Made by a program: the position numbers and the translations under genes. The notes beneath the pieces are model-generated. The model was not told the DNA's origin. It was given only the letters and a program-made list of their open reading frames with translations, and did no database searches. Below, piece after piece: positions 33,769 through 43,521 of a DNA stretch of 64,000 nucleotides. Numbering within the stretch: position 1 is the first letter of the stretch; the number at the start of each line of letters is the position of its first letter. Source of the DNA: Spongiibacteraceae bacterium UBA5047 (GTDB lineage: Bacteria; Pseudomonadota; Gammaproteobacteria; Pseudomonadales; Spongiibacteraceae); assembly GCA_002415025.1 (NCBI GenBank), contig DIBR01000015.1:112411-176410 (forward strand). The letters are read 5' to 3'.

Positions 33769-34746
33769 TCAGCTTAGATTTTCATCCCGAAATTGCGCCG
33801 GCGTTTTGCCAGCCCAGCGCTTGAAGGCTTTGACAAAGGCGCTTTCATCGGAAAAGCCCAGCCGCTCGCTGCAACGCGCTACGCTATCGCCGGCGCGTAA
33901 ATACTGCTCCGCCAGTTGCTGAAGTACGGTGGCCCTCAGCAGGCGGAAGCTGCTGCCTTCGTCCTGCAGTTTGCGCACCAGATGACGTCCGCTGATATCG
34001 AGCTGCCCGGCAACACGCTCTTTGCCCCAACGCGGGTGTTGCCGCAAAATCTGCTGCACCTGCACCGCCAAACCTGCACTGTCGAGACTGCCGAGAATGT
34101 CGTCTGCAAGCTGCGACAGATGATCGCGCAGGGTCGCATTTGCCTGAATCAGGGCAGTAGACTGTAGATCGGCATCGAAACACAGAGCATCTTGCGCCGC
34201 ACCAAATCGCACAGGCACACGTAACAATTCTTCGTAGCGTGCGGCATCTCCTCCGGCTGCAACAAAACGCAATTCGTGAATCGCAAAGCCGTCGCCCGTC
34301 ACCCAGCGCGCCAGGTTAAGTACACAGGCCATAACCGCCTCAACGCGCTCGCGGCGGCACCGGTTGTAATGCGGTTCGTAGGTCAGCAGGCACAGACCGC
34401 CCTCATAGTCGAGACTGAAATCCCCCCCTTCACCGACAATGGGGTGATACTCGACCAGCATATCCAGCGCTTCGCCGAGGGTTTCGCAGCTCATCAACAA
34501 CATGCCCACCAGGTCGAGATGGCCCACGTGCAGCGAAAGGCCGAGCTGCAAGCCCACCAGCGGATCTTCCGCTGCATCACAGTAGGCTTCCCACAAATCA
34601 TCCTGCAAAACCAATGGCGTGCGCCCGTCGGCTGGAAGCTTGTCGCGCAAGCTCTGCGGCAATTCGATACCTGCTCGCTGAGCTGCCTGAAGTATCCCCT
34701 GGGTAAATTGATGGGTGACGCTGGGTTGAGTCGATTGCGATGTCAT
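33769..34746 (-). CDS. AraC family transcriptional regulator
   Basis: A 325-aa regulator. The N-terminal part (about 20-200) matches the arabinose-binding-like domain of OruR/ArgR-type AraC proteins (DLWEAYCDAAEDPLVGLQLGLSLHVGHLDLVGMLLMSCETLGEAL). The C-terminal 85 residues hold two helix-turn-helix motifs, ending CSERLGFSDESAFVKAFKRWAGKTPAQFR. This class usually senses small hydrophobic or amino-acid-like ligands. It is divergent from the flavin monooxygenase operon, with 133 bases between, and is the likely regulator of that operon. Confidence 0.92.
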   Translation of the reverse strand: MTSQSTQPSVTHQFTQGILQAAQRAGIELPQSLRDKLPADGRTPLVLQDDLWEAYCDAAEDPLVGLQLGLSLHVGHLDLVGMLLMSCETLGEALDMLVEYHPIVGEGGDFSLDYEGGLCLLTYEPHYNRCRRERVEAVMACVLNLARWVTGDGFAIHELRFVAAGGDAARYEELLRVPVRFGAAQDALCFDADLQSTALIQANATLRDHLSQLADDILGSLDSAGLAVQVQQILRQHPRWGKERVAGQLDISGRHLVRKLQDEGSSFRLLRATVLQQLAEQYLRAGDSVARCSERLGFSDESAFVKAFKRWAGKTPAQFRDENLS

Positions 34747-34879
34747 TCGAGCGCGCTAATCCTCAAAGCTGTGCCAGATACGGCCTCAATTAACCTGTGG
34801 CCGTCCCGAAAAAGCCGTTAACTGCGTTGGCTGGTCGATTATGCTTCTTTAAGAACCATAATACCGGAGAGTATCCAGC

Positions 34880-36196
34880 ATGTATGCCGTCATAGGCGCC
34901 GGCCCGATGGGACTGGCGACCGCCCGCAATTTGCAGAAATACAGCATCCCCTTCACGGGCTTTGAACTCAACAGCGATGTCGGCGGATTGTGGGATATCG
35001 ACAACCCGCACAGCACCATGTACGAGTCAGCGCATTTAATTTCGTCCCGGCATATGACCGAGTTTGCCGAGTTTCCAATGGCGAAAAATGGCGCGCCTTA
35101 CCCCCACCATTCCGAACTGCGCCAATACTTTCGCGATTATGCGGCACACTTCAATTTGTACAGCCACTATCGCTTTAACACCAAAGTCACTGCCGTTGAA
35201 CCTGACGGAGATGCGGGCTGGTATGTCACCACGGAACATCAGGGCGAGACGAAACGCGAGGCCTTCAAGGGCGTACTGATTGCCAACGGCACCCTGAACC
35301 ACCCGAACAAACCCGAATTGCCCGGCAGCTTTGACGGTGAGTTACTGCATGCCTGCGACTATCGCAGCCCCGAGGTATTCGACGGCAAACGGGTTCTGAT
35401 TGTCGGCTGCGGCAACTCCGCCTGCGACATTGCCGTTGATGCGGTTCATCGCGCCCGGTCGGTAGATATTGCCGTGCGCCGTGGCTACTACTTTTTGCCC
35501 AAGTTTATCGGCGGCAAGCCCACCGATACGCTGGGCGGCGCGGTCAAATTGCCACGCCCTCTAAAACAGCGCCTCGACGCAGCCCTGATTCGCATGGTGG
35601 TGGGCAAACCTTCAGACTACGGCCTGCCCGACCCCGACTACAAAATGTACGAGTCACATCCGGTCATCAACTCGCTGGTACTGCACCATATCGGCCACGG
35701 CGATATTAACCCCCGCCGGGAAATTCAGTCAGTCTCGGGCAACACCGTTACCTTCAGCACAGGTGACTCGGCAGACTACGACCTGATTCTGCTCGCCACC
35801 GGCTATCACCTGAATTACCCCTTTATCGACAAGAAGCACCTCAACTGGCCATCGGGCGGCGCACCCTCGCTCTACCTGAACATTTTCCATCCGAAGAACG
35901 ACTCTCTGTTTGTCATGGGCATGATTGAAGCTGCCGGACTCGGCTGGGAAGGACGCAACGAACAGGCAGAAATGGTCGCGCTATATATCAAACAGCGCGA
36001 AGCGGGCCGCAGCAGTGCTGAACAGATGCGCGACACCATTCGCCAGTTTGATGGCGGGCGTCTGGACGGCGGCTACGACTACCTCGACCTGGAGCGAATG
36101 GCCTACTACGTGCACAAGGACAGTTACCGCAAATCAATTGCCGACCACATACAGCAGCTAAAGCGCGACCTTCCCGCCAGCGAGAGACCGCAATGA
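34880..36196 (+). CDS. Flavin-containing monooxygenase (class B)
   Basis: A 438-aa FAD/NADPH enzyme. The FAD motif GAGPMG is at 6-11, the NADPH motif GCGNSACD near 178, and the FMO fingerprint FxGxxxHxxxY reads FDGELLHACDY near 152-162. An ATGYHLNYPF segment closes the second dinucleotide fold. Such enzymes oxygenate N or S, or act as Baeyer-Villiger enzymes; the fingerprint alone does not decide. First gene of an operon with a symporter, two SDRs and a permease, so oxidation of an imported organic compound is likely. GGAG lies eleven bases before the ATG. Confidence 0.9.
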   Translation: MYAVIGAGPMGLATARNLQKYSIPFTGFELNSDVGGLWDIDNPHSTMYESAHLISSRHMTEFAEFPMAKNGAPYPHHSELRQYFRDYAAHFNLYSHYRFNTKVTAVEPDGDAGWYVTTEHQGETKREAFKGVLIANGTLNHPNKPELPGSFDGELLHACDYRSPEVFDGKRVLIVGCGNSACDIAVDAVHRARSVDIAVRRGYYFLPKFIGGKPTDTLGGAVKLPRPLKQRLDAALIRMVVGKPSDYGLPDPDYKMYESHPVINSLVLHHIGHGDINPRREIQSVSGNTVTFSTGDSADYDLILLATGYHLNYPFIDKKHLNWPSGGAPSLYLNIFHPKNDSLFVMGMIEAAGLGWEGRNEQAEMVALYIKQREAGRSSAEQMRDTIRQFDGGRLDGGYDYLDLERMAYYVHKDSYRKSIADHIQQLKRDLPASERPQ

Positions 36197-36232
36197 CCCG
36201 CCGCAATGGCGCACGCCTGATGAGACTTGCCT

Positions 36233-37141
36233 GTGAGTGAATACAGCAACATCGAGGTAGCCTTCAGTCCGCAAAGCCTGCTGGTGCTGAACGCCATTCT
36301 CGCGGGCATGATTTTCGGGGTGTCGCTGAAACTGACCCGCGCAGACTTTGTGCGCGTGATTCGCCAGCCGCGGGCGCCGCTGGCCGGCTTGCTGGCACAG
36401 TTCGTTTTATTGCCTGCGGGCACCTGCGTGGCTACCGCGCTATTTAACGTACCCGCCGAGCTCGCACTCGGCATGATTCTGGTCGCCTCCTGCCCCGGCG
36501 GCAGCTTCTCCAACGTGATGACCTGGCTGAGCAAGGCCAGCGTACCCGTTTCAGTGAGCATGACGGCAATCTCCAGCCTTGGCGCCATTGTGATGACGCC
36601 CTTTAACTTTGCGCTCTACGGCCACCTCAACCCGCATACCCGCCCGCTGTTGCGCGACATTGCTCTCGACCCGCTCAACCTGATTGCACTGGTGGCACTG
36701 GTATTGGTGCTACCCCTCATTCTCGGCATGGCGGTCGGCAGCCGCCATCCCCGGCTGGCTGAACGCGCCGACAAACCCATGCGCTTGTTCACGCTGCTGG
36801 TGTTCTTGCTGTTTGTCGTGGTCGCCTTCGCCAACAACCTGGACAACGTCGTCCGTTTTGCCGGGCAGATTCTTGTGCTCGTTGCGGTACACAATATTTT
36901 TGCCCTGTCTCTGGGTTACGGTGCCGCGCGCCTGCTGCGCTTGCCGCAGGATGAACGCCGCGCTGTCACGCTTGAAGTCGGCATTCAAAATACCGCGCTG
37001 GGCCTCTCCATTATTTTCACTTTCTTCCCGGACGCGGGCGGCATGATGCTGATCGCCGGCTTCTGGAGTTTCTGGCATTTACTGGCTGGCATGACGCTGG
37101 CCTTGATCTGGTCGCGCAGCAAGGAGCGGACGTATGGCTGA
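36233..37141 (+). CDS. Bile acid:sodium symporter family protein
   Basis: A membrane protein of about 302 aa with nine to ten helices, of the BASS/SBF family. Typical segments are ILAGMIFGVSLKLTRADF near the N-terminus, ILVASCPGGSFSNVMTWLSKASVPVSVSMTAISS (the Na+-binding crossover region) and VTLEVGIQNTALGLSIIFTFF. The family imports bile acids, steroids, pantoate or other organic anions with Na+. A GTG start at 36233 is taken; TTG 36227 is also in frame. It ends eight bases inside the next gene. Presence between an oxygenase and SDR enzymes suggests uptake of a steroid- or terpenoid-like acid (inference). Confidence 0.88.
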   Translation: MSEYSNIEVAFSPQSLLVLNAILAGMIFGVSLKLTRADFVRVIRQPRAPLAGLLAQFVLLPAGTCVATALFNVPAELALGMILVASCPGGSFSNVMTWLSKASVPVSVSMTAISSLGAIVMTPFNFALYGHLNPHTRPLLRDIALDPLNLIALVALVLVLPLILGMAVGSRHPRLAERADKPMRLFTLLVFLLFVVVAFANNLDNVVRFAGQILVLVAVHNIFALSLGYGAARLLRLPQDERRAVTLEVGIQNTALGLSIIFTFFPDAGGMMLIAGFWSFWHLLAGMTLALIWSRSKERTYG

Positions 37142-38072
37142 CAAAATACTCATTACCGGAGCAGCGGGTTATATCGGCTCAAAACTCGCCGCTCGGCTGA
37201 ACGAACAATTCGACGTAGTTGGTGTTGATATCCGTATACCGGAAAGCCCTCCCTGCGCCATGCTGCAGTGCGATATTCGAGATTCGAAACTGGCCGACAT
37301 TGTTGCAAGTGAAGGCATTACCCATGTGGTTCATCTTGCATCGGTTCTGGAAAGCCGCGGCGACGTTGAACTGGATTACGATATTGACGTCAACGGCACT
37401 CGCAATGTTGTCGAGGCCTGCTTGCAAGGGAAGGTAAAACACCTGACGGTAACCAGCTCGGGCGCCGCTTACGGATACCATGCCGACAACCCCCATTGGC
37501 TCGATGAATACGACCGTCTGCGTGGCAACCCCGAGTTCGCTTACTCGCTGCATAAAACGCTGGTGGAAAACTATCTGGCAGAAATACGCGAGCAGCACCC
37601 GGAGCTAAAACAACTTATCCTGCGCCCGGGAACCGTGCTGGGCACACAGACACAAAACCAGATCACCAACCTGTTTGAGAAGCCTCGCATTCTCGCCGTA
37701 CGCGGCTCGCGCTCGCCTTTTGTGTTTATCTGGGACGAGGACATTCTCGACATTATTGATCTTGGCATTCGCGAATCAAAAGCCGGCATCTACAATCTCG
37801 CCGGAGACGGTGCGCTTGCCATTGACGAGATCGCCGCACACCTGGGCAAACCGCTGCTCGCCCTGCCTGCCAGCCTTCTACGCCTCGCCCTGCACATTGG
37901 CCACGCACTCAGACTCACGCGCTACACGCCTGCACAAGTCAATTTTCTGCGTTACCGCCCGGTGCTCAGCAATCGCCGTCTTAAACGCGAATTCGGCTAC
38001 GAACCACAACTTACTTCACGCGAAGTCTTTGAACTTTTCGTCAAGCATGCACGAACGCGGGGGCAGTTATGA
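37134..38072 (+). CDS. NAD-dependent epimerase/dehydratase (extended SDR)
   Basis: A 312-aa protein with the Rossmann motif GAAGYIG near 8-14, the VVHLASV strand, a TSSGAAYG catalytic serine segment and YxxxK in YSLHKTLVE. It belongs to the extended SDRs, close to sugar epimerases and to 3-beta-hydroxysteroid dehydrogenase-like enzymes; the sequence alone does not separate these. It overlaps both neighbours by a few bases, so it is translated together with the symporter and the next SDR. Confidence 0.88.
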   Translation: MADKILITGAAGYIGSKLAARLNEQFDVVGVDIRIPESPPCAMLQCDIRDSKLADIVASEGITHVVHLASVLESRGDVELDYDIDVNGTRNVVEACLQGKVKHLTVTSSGAAYGYHADNPHWLDEYDRLRGNPEFAYSLHKTLVENYLAEIREQHPELKQLILRPGTVLGTQTQNQITNLFEKPRILAVRGSRSPFVFIWDEDILDIIDLGIRESKAGIYNLAGDGALAIDEIAAHLGKPLLALPASLLRLALHIGHALRLTRYTPAQVNFLRYRPVLSNRRLKREFGYEPQLTSREVFELFVKHARTRGQL

Positions 38073-38857
38073 AATCGGTGCTCATCACCGGCGCCGCCAG
38101 CGGGTTGGGCTGGGAGCTAAGCCAGGTATTTTTCAAACGTGGCGACCGCGTACTACTGGTCGACCGCGACGCCGACGGGTTAAACGCACGCGCCACTGAA
38201 CTGAACAGCGACCGCGTACTGACTCTGGTTTGCGACCTGTCCGATAACGCTGCCATTGCCGCCATCGCCACGGCCGTAAACGACAAGCTCGGCGCACTCG
38301 ACATACTGGTCAACAATGCCGGTATTACCCAGCGGTCACTGGCTGCCATTACCCAACCCGGGGTAATGAAGACCGTGATGAAAATAGACTGGCAGGCGCC
38401 CATGGAACTGGCCCTGACCTTATTGCCCGCACTCTACAAAACCCGCGGATCGATTATCAATATAGGCTCCATGGCCGGCTGGATGCCGGTACCGGGGCGC
38501 GCAGGCTATTGCAGTGCAAAATCGGCCCTGGCGCAGTTTTTTGAAGTTCTGCGCATGGAAGAGGCGGCCAACGGCATTCATATTTTAATGGTGTATCCCT
38601 CCTTCCTCGATACTCCGATAGAAAAAAATGCACTCGGCGGTGACGGCGGCCCGGCCAGACATGCCCGCTCTACGCTTGGCCGTATCGACAGTGCCGGCGA
38701 ACTGGCGCAAAACATAGTGCACGCGCTCAATCAGAAAAAACCGCGCCTGTTTCCGAACAAATTTACCCTGTTTGCCAGCATACTATGGCGTATAGCGCCC
38801 AGCCTGTTTCAACGGCTGACCTTAAAACGTTTCGCTGTGGAACTGGAGCAGCGCTGA
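38069..38857 (+). CDS. Short-chain dehydrogenase/reductase
   Basis: A 262-aa classical SDR. The cofactor motif is GAASGLG at 7-13, followed by ILVNNAG near 84, IINIGSMAGW (catalytic Ser) near 130 and YCSAKSALAQ (Tyr and Lys) near 148. An oxidation or reduction of an alcohol/ketone is expected. It overlaps the epimerase gene by four bases, and its stop TGA overlaps the ATG of the TauE/SafE gene. Confidence 0.92.
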   Translation: MKSVLITGAASGLGWELSQVFFKRGDRVLLVDRDADGLNARATELNSDRVLTLVCDLSDNAAIAAIATAVNDKLGALDILVNNAGITQRSLAAITQPGVMKTVMKIDWQAPMELALTLLPALYKTRGSIINIGSMAGWMPVPGRAGYCSAKSALAQFFEVLRMEEAANGIHILMVYPSFLDTPIEKNALGGDGGPARHARSTLGRIDSAGELAQNIVHALNQKKPRLFPNKFTLFASILWRIAPSLFQRLTLKRFAVELEQR

Positions 38858-39636
38858 TGGAATTTTTATACGCCACTTTGCACGACCCATGGTTCTGGCT
38901 GGCCGTGTTCGTCTTTGTCGCCTACACAATAGAAACCATTACCGGTTTTGGCAGTATTGTAATCGCGCTTTCGCTCGGCGCACTGCTGCTGCCCATCAGC
39001 TTGATGTTGCCGGTACTGGTACCGCTCAATATCTGCATGACCGGCTATCTCGCCGTGCGCCACCGCCGCAACATCCATTGGCCCACGCTGTTAAAACTCA
39101 TACTGCCGATGATGGCCATAGGCACCCTGCTCGGCTACGGACTGCGCCCGTGGCTGGGCGACGCCGGTATGCGCAGCCTGTTCGCACTGCTTATCATCTG
39201 GTTTGCCGGGCGCGAACTCTATCGCTATTGGCGCAGTAGCGACAACGGCGCCCAGCGTTCAGGCTGGTTAACGCGCACCTGGATGCTGCTGGCAGGCGTC
39301 ACTCATGGCTTGTTCGCTTCTGGCGGCCCCTTGCTCGTGTACGCACTGGCGGGCATTCAGCTCGACAAGGCACAGTTTCGTGCCACGCTGATCAGCGTGT
39401 GGTTTACGCTCAACAGCCTGCTCACCCTGATATTTGCTTTTGATGGCAGCCTGTTTGCCTCCCTTCCCCGGCTCGTGCTGTTTTTGCCGGTGCTGGTATT
39501 AGGGGTACTGCTTGGTGAATGGCTGCATACCCGAATCAGTGAACAACGCTTCAGACTGGCCGTTTTCCTGCTACTCTTGATTACAGGAATCTGCCTTTTT
39601 ATAGCCAGCAGCGGTGCGATCACCAGCCCAGAATAA
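38857..39636 (+). CDS. TauE/SafE family permease
   Basis: A membrane protein of about 259 aa and eight helices. The TGFGSIVIALSLGALLLP motif near 27-44 and the GVTHGLFASGGPLLVYAL motif near 145-162 are the two repeats of the TauE/SafE (DUF81) family, which export sulfite or organosulfur compounds or move other anions. The ATG at 38857 shares bases with the SDR stop; a start at 38785 would fall within the SDR. It is the last enzyme/transport gene before the TonB receptor. Confidence 0.9.
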   Translation: MEFLYATLHDPWFWLAVFVFVAYTIETITGFGSIVIALSLGALLLPISLMLPVLVPLNICMTGYLAVRHRRNIHWPTLLKLILPMMAIGTLLGYGLRPWLGDAGMRSLFALLIIWFAGRELYRYWRSSDNGAQRSGWLTRTWMLLAGVTHGLFASGGPLLVYALAGIQLDKAQFRATLISVWFTLNSLLTLIFAFDGSLFASLPRLVLFLPVLVLGVLLGEWLHTRISEQRFRLAVFLLLLITGICLFIASSGAITSPE

Positions 39637-39675
39637 CGCACGCCGCTCACAACAATAACAAGAGGAGATCTGGAC

Positions 39676-42039
39676 ATGATACGCAGCAAAAAATGGCACC
39701 GCCTGATGCTGGTGACCGCAAGCCTGGCACTGCCGGGCAGCCTCAGCCTCGCGCAGAACACTCGTGTTATTGAAGAAGTCGTGGTCACTGCGCAAAAGAC
39801 CGTGCAAAGCCTGCAGGATGTTCCGATTTCTGTCAGCGCCCTGTCCGGCGACTTTATGCAGGACAATGCCATTGGCGATCTGGTTGAAGTGTCAACCTAC
39901 GTGCCCAATGTACGCGTGGAATTCACCAGCCCCTCTTCGCCGCAGGTCTTTATTCGCGGTTTTGGCACCAATACCTTTAACCCCAGCTTTGAGCCCGCCG
40001 TGGGTTTGGTCCAAGACGAAATCTTTTTTGGTCGCGGCACTTACTTTACCGAGTCCATGTTTGATCTGGAGCGCGTTGAAGTTCTGCGCGGCCCGCAGGG
40101 AACACTGTTCGGCAAAAACACCATTGCCGGTGTATTCAATGTCAGCAGCCGCAGTGCACCCGCCGAGGAAGGCAGCGCCGGCAATCTGTCTTACAAAAAT
40201 GGCGATTTTGGCGACAACCGGCTGGAAGGTGGTATTGGCTATCGTTTCAGCCCTTCACTGGGCATTCGCGTATCGGCGCTGCTCAGCGACCGCGATGGCC
40301 GCATGGAAAACACCAAACTCGATCGCAAGGAAGACACCCGCGATCAGGATGCCTTTCGCGCCAAGCTCGAGTGGAACCCGACCGACAGTCTCGACCTGGA
40401 ACTGGTGGCGCAAACCTCGGACACGACCCTCAATTTTTGGCCGCGTCAGCTGATGAATCTTGATCAGGATACCCGCGACTACCTGTCCGCTTTTGACCCG
40501 GCTATTGAAGACGACCCGACCAACTTCCAAACCAGTTTTAACAACCCCGGCGAAATGTTCAAAGGTTCGGACACGGTGCTGGCTCGCGGCAACTGGTCTT
40601 TTGGCCCGGTGCTCGGGCTCAGCGATTTTTCCAGCACGCTGATTGTGGGCGTGTCGTGGCTGGACGTGGAGCAATTTCAGGATCTTGATGTGTCGCCGGC
40701 CGACCTGCTCAACCTTGATGAAGTCGATGACTACCGGCAGGAATCGCTGGAATGGCGCTTTAGCGGCAACGCTGACAGCCTCTTTGGGCTGGGCGGCAAT
40801 GTGCAGTTTCTGGCGGGCGCCTACTATTTCCAGTCGGATTTCCGGATCATTGCAGACGTGATTATCGGCCAGGATATCGGCTCATACGCGCTGACCAAAG
40901 ATGCACAACAACTGCTCTCTGGCAGCAATACGGTTCCCGGCAATCCGCTGGGTGGTGTGATTGGCGGCATACTGCCGCCGCTGACAGGCACCATTAACCC
41001 GACTGACTTTTACCGCTTCGACTACTTTCAGGATACCGAAGCTACGTCATTGTTCGGGCAGATTGTCTGGGATATTACCGACAAGTGGGTACTCACACCC
41101 GGCCTGCGCATCAACCGCGAAACCAAAAAGTCCACACCCACCGGCACCGGCATCTGTACCAACAAGGCGCTGGCGCCCTGCATTACGTCAACAGTGATCA
41201 GCGCACAGGACTATGCGCCCGGTGAAATTGAGCGCACCGAAAACAACCTCTCGCCCAAAATTGCCCTGACCTATTACATCGACAACGATGTGTCGATTTA
41301 CGCCTCGTGGTCAAAAGGCTTTAAAAGTGGCGGCGTCAATTCCATTTCCTTTACCGGTGACGGGCTGGAGTACGAACCCGAGAAAGCTCAAAGCTGGGAG
41401 CTCGGTCTGCGCAGTCAGTTGCTGGACAACACCCTGCAATTCAATGCCACCGCCTACCGTATGGACTTTGATGATTTGCAGGTGCTTGCCTTTAACGGAC
41501 TGTTTTTTGATGTCACCAATGCCGCAGCAGCCTTTTCGCAAGGGGTGGAGCTGGATGTGCAGTGGCTTACCCCTTACGCGCCGCTCACCATTAACAGCTC
41601 CCTGGGTTATCTGAAAGCCGAGTATAAAAAATATCCTTCGGCGCCTTCACCCATCTCACAGGGGCAAGGTGTACAACAGGATCTGGGTGGCAAAACACTG
41701 GCTTTCGCGCCTGAGGTCAATGGCACCATCAGTCCGACCCTCGAATATCAGTTCGGCGATTTTCTACTGAAAACCAGCCTGAACATTATTTACCAGAGCA
41801 GCCATTTTACCGATACGGATCTTGATCCCAACACGGAAATTCCATCGACAGTAACGTATTCAGCGAACATCTCGCTGAAAAGCCTGGACGGCGGCTGGGC
41901 ATTAACGGTGGGTGGTAAAAACCTGACCGACGAGCGCGAGCTGAATCAGGTAATCGATACCGCACTGTTTCCCGGTACCTACAATCCGAGCCAGAATCCG
42001 GGTCGCGAAATATTCACTACGCTGAGCTACCGTTGGTAA
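39676..42039 (+). CDS. TonB-dependent receptor
   Basis: A 787-aa outer-membrane receptor. A signal peptide (to LPGSLSLAQ) is followed by a TonB-box-like RVIEEVVVTAQK, the plug (LQDVPISVSALSGDF, then VEVLRGPQGTLFGKNTIAGVFNV near 135-157) and the barrel, which ends in TLSYRW with terminal Trp. It has the same general class as the receptor at 21154. GAGGAG 11 bases before the ATG is a good ribosome binding site. It lies 39 bases behind the permease and most likely belongs to the monooxygenase operon, importing its substrate through the outer membrane. Confidence 0.94.
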   Translation: MIRSKKWHRLMLVTASLALPGSLSLAQNTRVIEEVVVTAQKTVQSLQDVPISVSALSGDFMQDNAIGDLVEVSTYVPNVRVEFTSPSSPQVFIRGFGTNTFNPSFEPAVGLVQDEIFFGRGTYFTESMFDLERVEVLRGPQGTLFGKNTIAGVFNVSSRSAPAEEGSAGNLSYKNGDFGDNRLEGGIGYRFSPSLGIRVSALLSDRDGRMENTKLDRKEDTRDQDAFRAKLEWNPTDSLDLELVAQTSDTTLNFWPRQLMNLDQDTRDYLSAFDPAIEDDPTNFQTSFNNPGEMFKGSDTVLARGNWSFGPVLGLSDFSSTLIVGVSWLDVEQFQDLDVSPADLLNLDEVDDYRQESLEWRFSGNADSLFGLGGNVQFLAGAYYFQSDFRIIADVIIGQDIGSYALTKDAQQLLSGSNTVPGNPLGGVIGGILPPLTGTINPTDFYRFDYFQDTEATSLFGQIVWDITDKWVLTPGLRINRETKKSTPTGTGICTNKALAPCITSTVISAQDYAPGEIERTENNLSPKIALTYYIDNDVSIYASWSKGFKSGGVNSISFTGDGLEYEPEKAQSWELGLRSQLLDNTLQFNATAYRMDFDDLQVLAFNGLFFDVTNAAAAFSQGVELDVQWLTPYAPLTINSSLGYLKAEYKKYPSAPSPISQGQGVQQDLGGKTLAFAPEVNGTISPTLEYQFGDFLLKTSLNIIYQSSHFTDTDLDPNTEIPSTVTYSANISLKSLDGGWALTVGGKNLTDERELNQVIDTALFPGTYNPSQNPGREIFTTLSYRW

Positions 42040-43409
42040 GATTGATTATCGGGGGATGAGAAATAACGACGCGCCGCGGCATTTACTTTCGGCGCAAGCA
42101 GCAGTGCGGAAGTCATGGTCGGAATCGCCATCAGGGCATACATGGAATCAATCAGACTGACTATCAACTGCAGTGAAGCGACCGAACCGGCAATAACCAG
42201 CAAGGCATAAAACCAGATGTAGTGCTTTTGGTAGCGCGCACCGACCAAAAACCCCAGACATTTAGCGCCGTAGTACCAGAAGGTAAAGACCGTGCTCAAG
42301 CTGAGTACGCCCACGATCACCAATAGAATCCAGCTCGCCCCCAGCGGAAACAATTGCTGAAAGGCGTTCATGGTTAATGACACACCGTTGGTATCTGACT
42401 GCTGCCAAACACCGCTGACAACAATCACCAGCGCGGTACAGGTACATACGATCAGGGTGTCAATCACTGGCCCCAGCATAGCCACCAGCCCTTCGCGCAC
42501 AGGTTCACGCGTTTTTGCGGCGCCATGCGCCATTGCCTCAGTGCCAATGCCGGCCTCGTTCGAAAATGCCGCGCGCCGAAAGCCGGTGATAATTACCGCG
42601 CCCAGGACACCGCCCGCAGCTGCTTGCCCGCTAAACGCATCCCGGACAATCAGCGCGAGCGCCGCCGGAATCTGGTTCAGCGCAGGGATCAGCACGGCCA
42701 TCGTCAGCAACAGGTAGGCTACTACCATTCCCGGCACTAGCACCGATGTGACTTTGGCAAGGCGGGGCAATTGCCCCAACGCGACAATGACAACCAGGGC
42801 AGACAGCACGAGCCCAACCAGCAAGTCGAAAGTGAAATGATTGGAGGGCGACGCCAACCCGGCCGGAATCGCCACGGTGTCGCGCAGAATCTGCACCAAC
42901 TGGTTGATCTGGAAAATTGGCATCGTGCCCAGCAAGCCGGCGAGAGCGAAAAAATAAGCCAACGGCCGCCACCGCGGCCCCAGACCTTCGCGAATCACAT
43001 ACATGGGCCCACCTTGCCATTCGCCGGCGCTGTCCCGCCCGCGAAACATGACCGCGAGAGTGCAGGTGTAAAACTTGGTGGCAATGCCCAGCAGCGCACT
43101 GACCCACATCCAGAACACCGCGCCCGGCCCACCCATACTGATCGCCAATGCAACACCGGCGACATTGCCCATTCCCAAGGTGCCTGACAGGGCAGTACTC
43201 AAGGCCTGAAAGTGAGACAACTGACCCGGGTCATCTGCATCGGCGGGCCGCAGCAACAAGCGCACGCTCTGTCCCAGGTAGCGATAGGGCAGAAAACGCG
43301 AATATAGAAGGAAGAAAACGCCGCCACCGAGCAACAGCGCCACCAGCGGCGGCCCCCACAGAAACGATACAAGATTGTTGAGTACGGATTGGACATCATC
43401 AAGAGACAT
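42027..43409 (-). CDS. Alanine/glycine:cation symporter (AGCS family)
   Basis: A membrane protein of about 460 aa. The AGCS pattern is plain: QALSTALSGTLGMGNVAGVALAISMGGPGAVFWMW, GGPMYVIREGL, and FSNEAGIGTEAMAHGAAKT. These proteins import alanine, glycine or related amino acids with Na+ or H+. ATG 43409 is taken because it gives the usual short N-terminus; ATG 43445 would add 12 residues. Its 3' end overlaps the end of the convergent TonB receptor by 13 bases. Confidence 0.93.
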   Translation of the reverse strand: MSLDDVQSVLNNLVSFLWGPPLVALLLGGGVFFLLYSRFLPYRYLGQSVRLLLRPADADDPGQLSHFQALSTALSGTLGMGNVAGVALAISMGGPGAVFWMWVSALLGIATKFYTCTLAVMFRGRDSAGEWQGGPMYVIREGLGPRWRPLAYFFALAGLLGTMPIFQINQLVQILRDTVAIPAGLASPSNHFTFDLLVGLVLSALVVIVALGQLPRLAKVTSVLVPGMVVAYLLLTMAVLIPALNQIPAALALIVRDAFSGQAAAGGVLGAVIITGFRRAAFSNEAGIGTEAMAHGAAKTREPVREGLVAMLGPVIDTLIVCTCTALVIVVSGVWQQSDTNGVSLTMNAFQQLFPLGASWILLVIVGVLSLSTVFTFWYYGAKCLGFLVGARYQKHYIWFYALLVIAGSVASLQLIVSLIDSMYALMAIPTMTSALLLAPKVNAAARRYFSSPDNQSYQR

Positions 43410-43521
43410 AGCGCACAAGCTTAACAAGCGCAGGCCGTTTAGCAAGCGTGACGCCGAAATTCGAGGTGATCCAGCCGGCGGAAAACGGTATAAAGAGTGA
43501 AGGAGAATCAGGCAAATTGTA

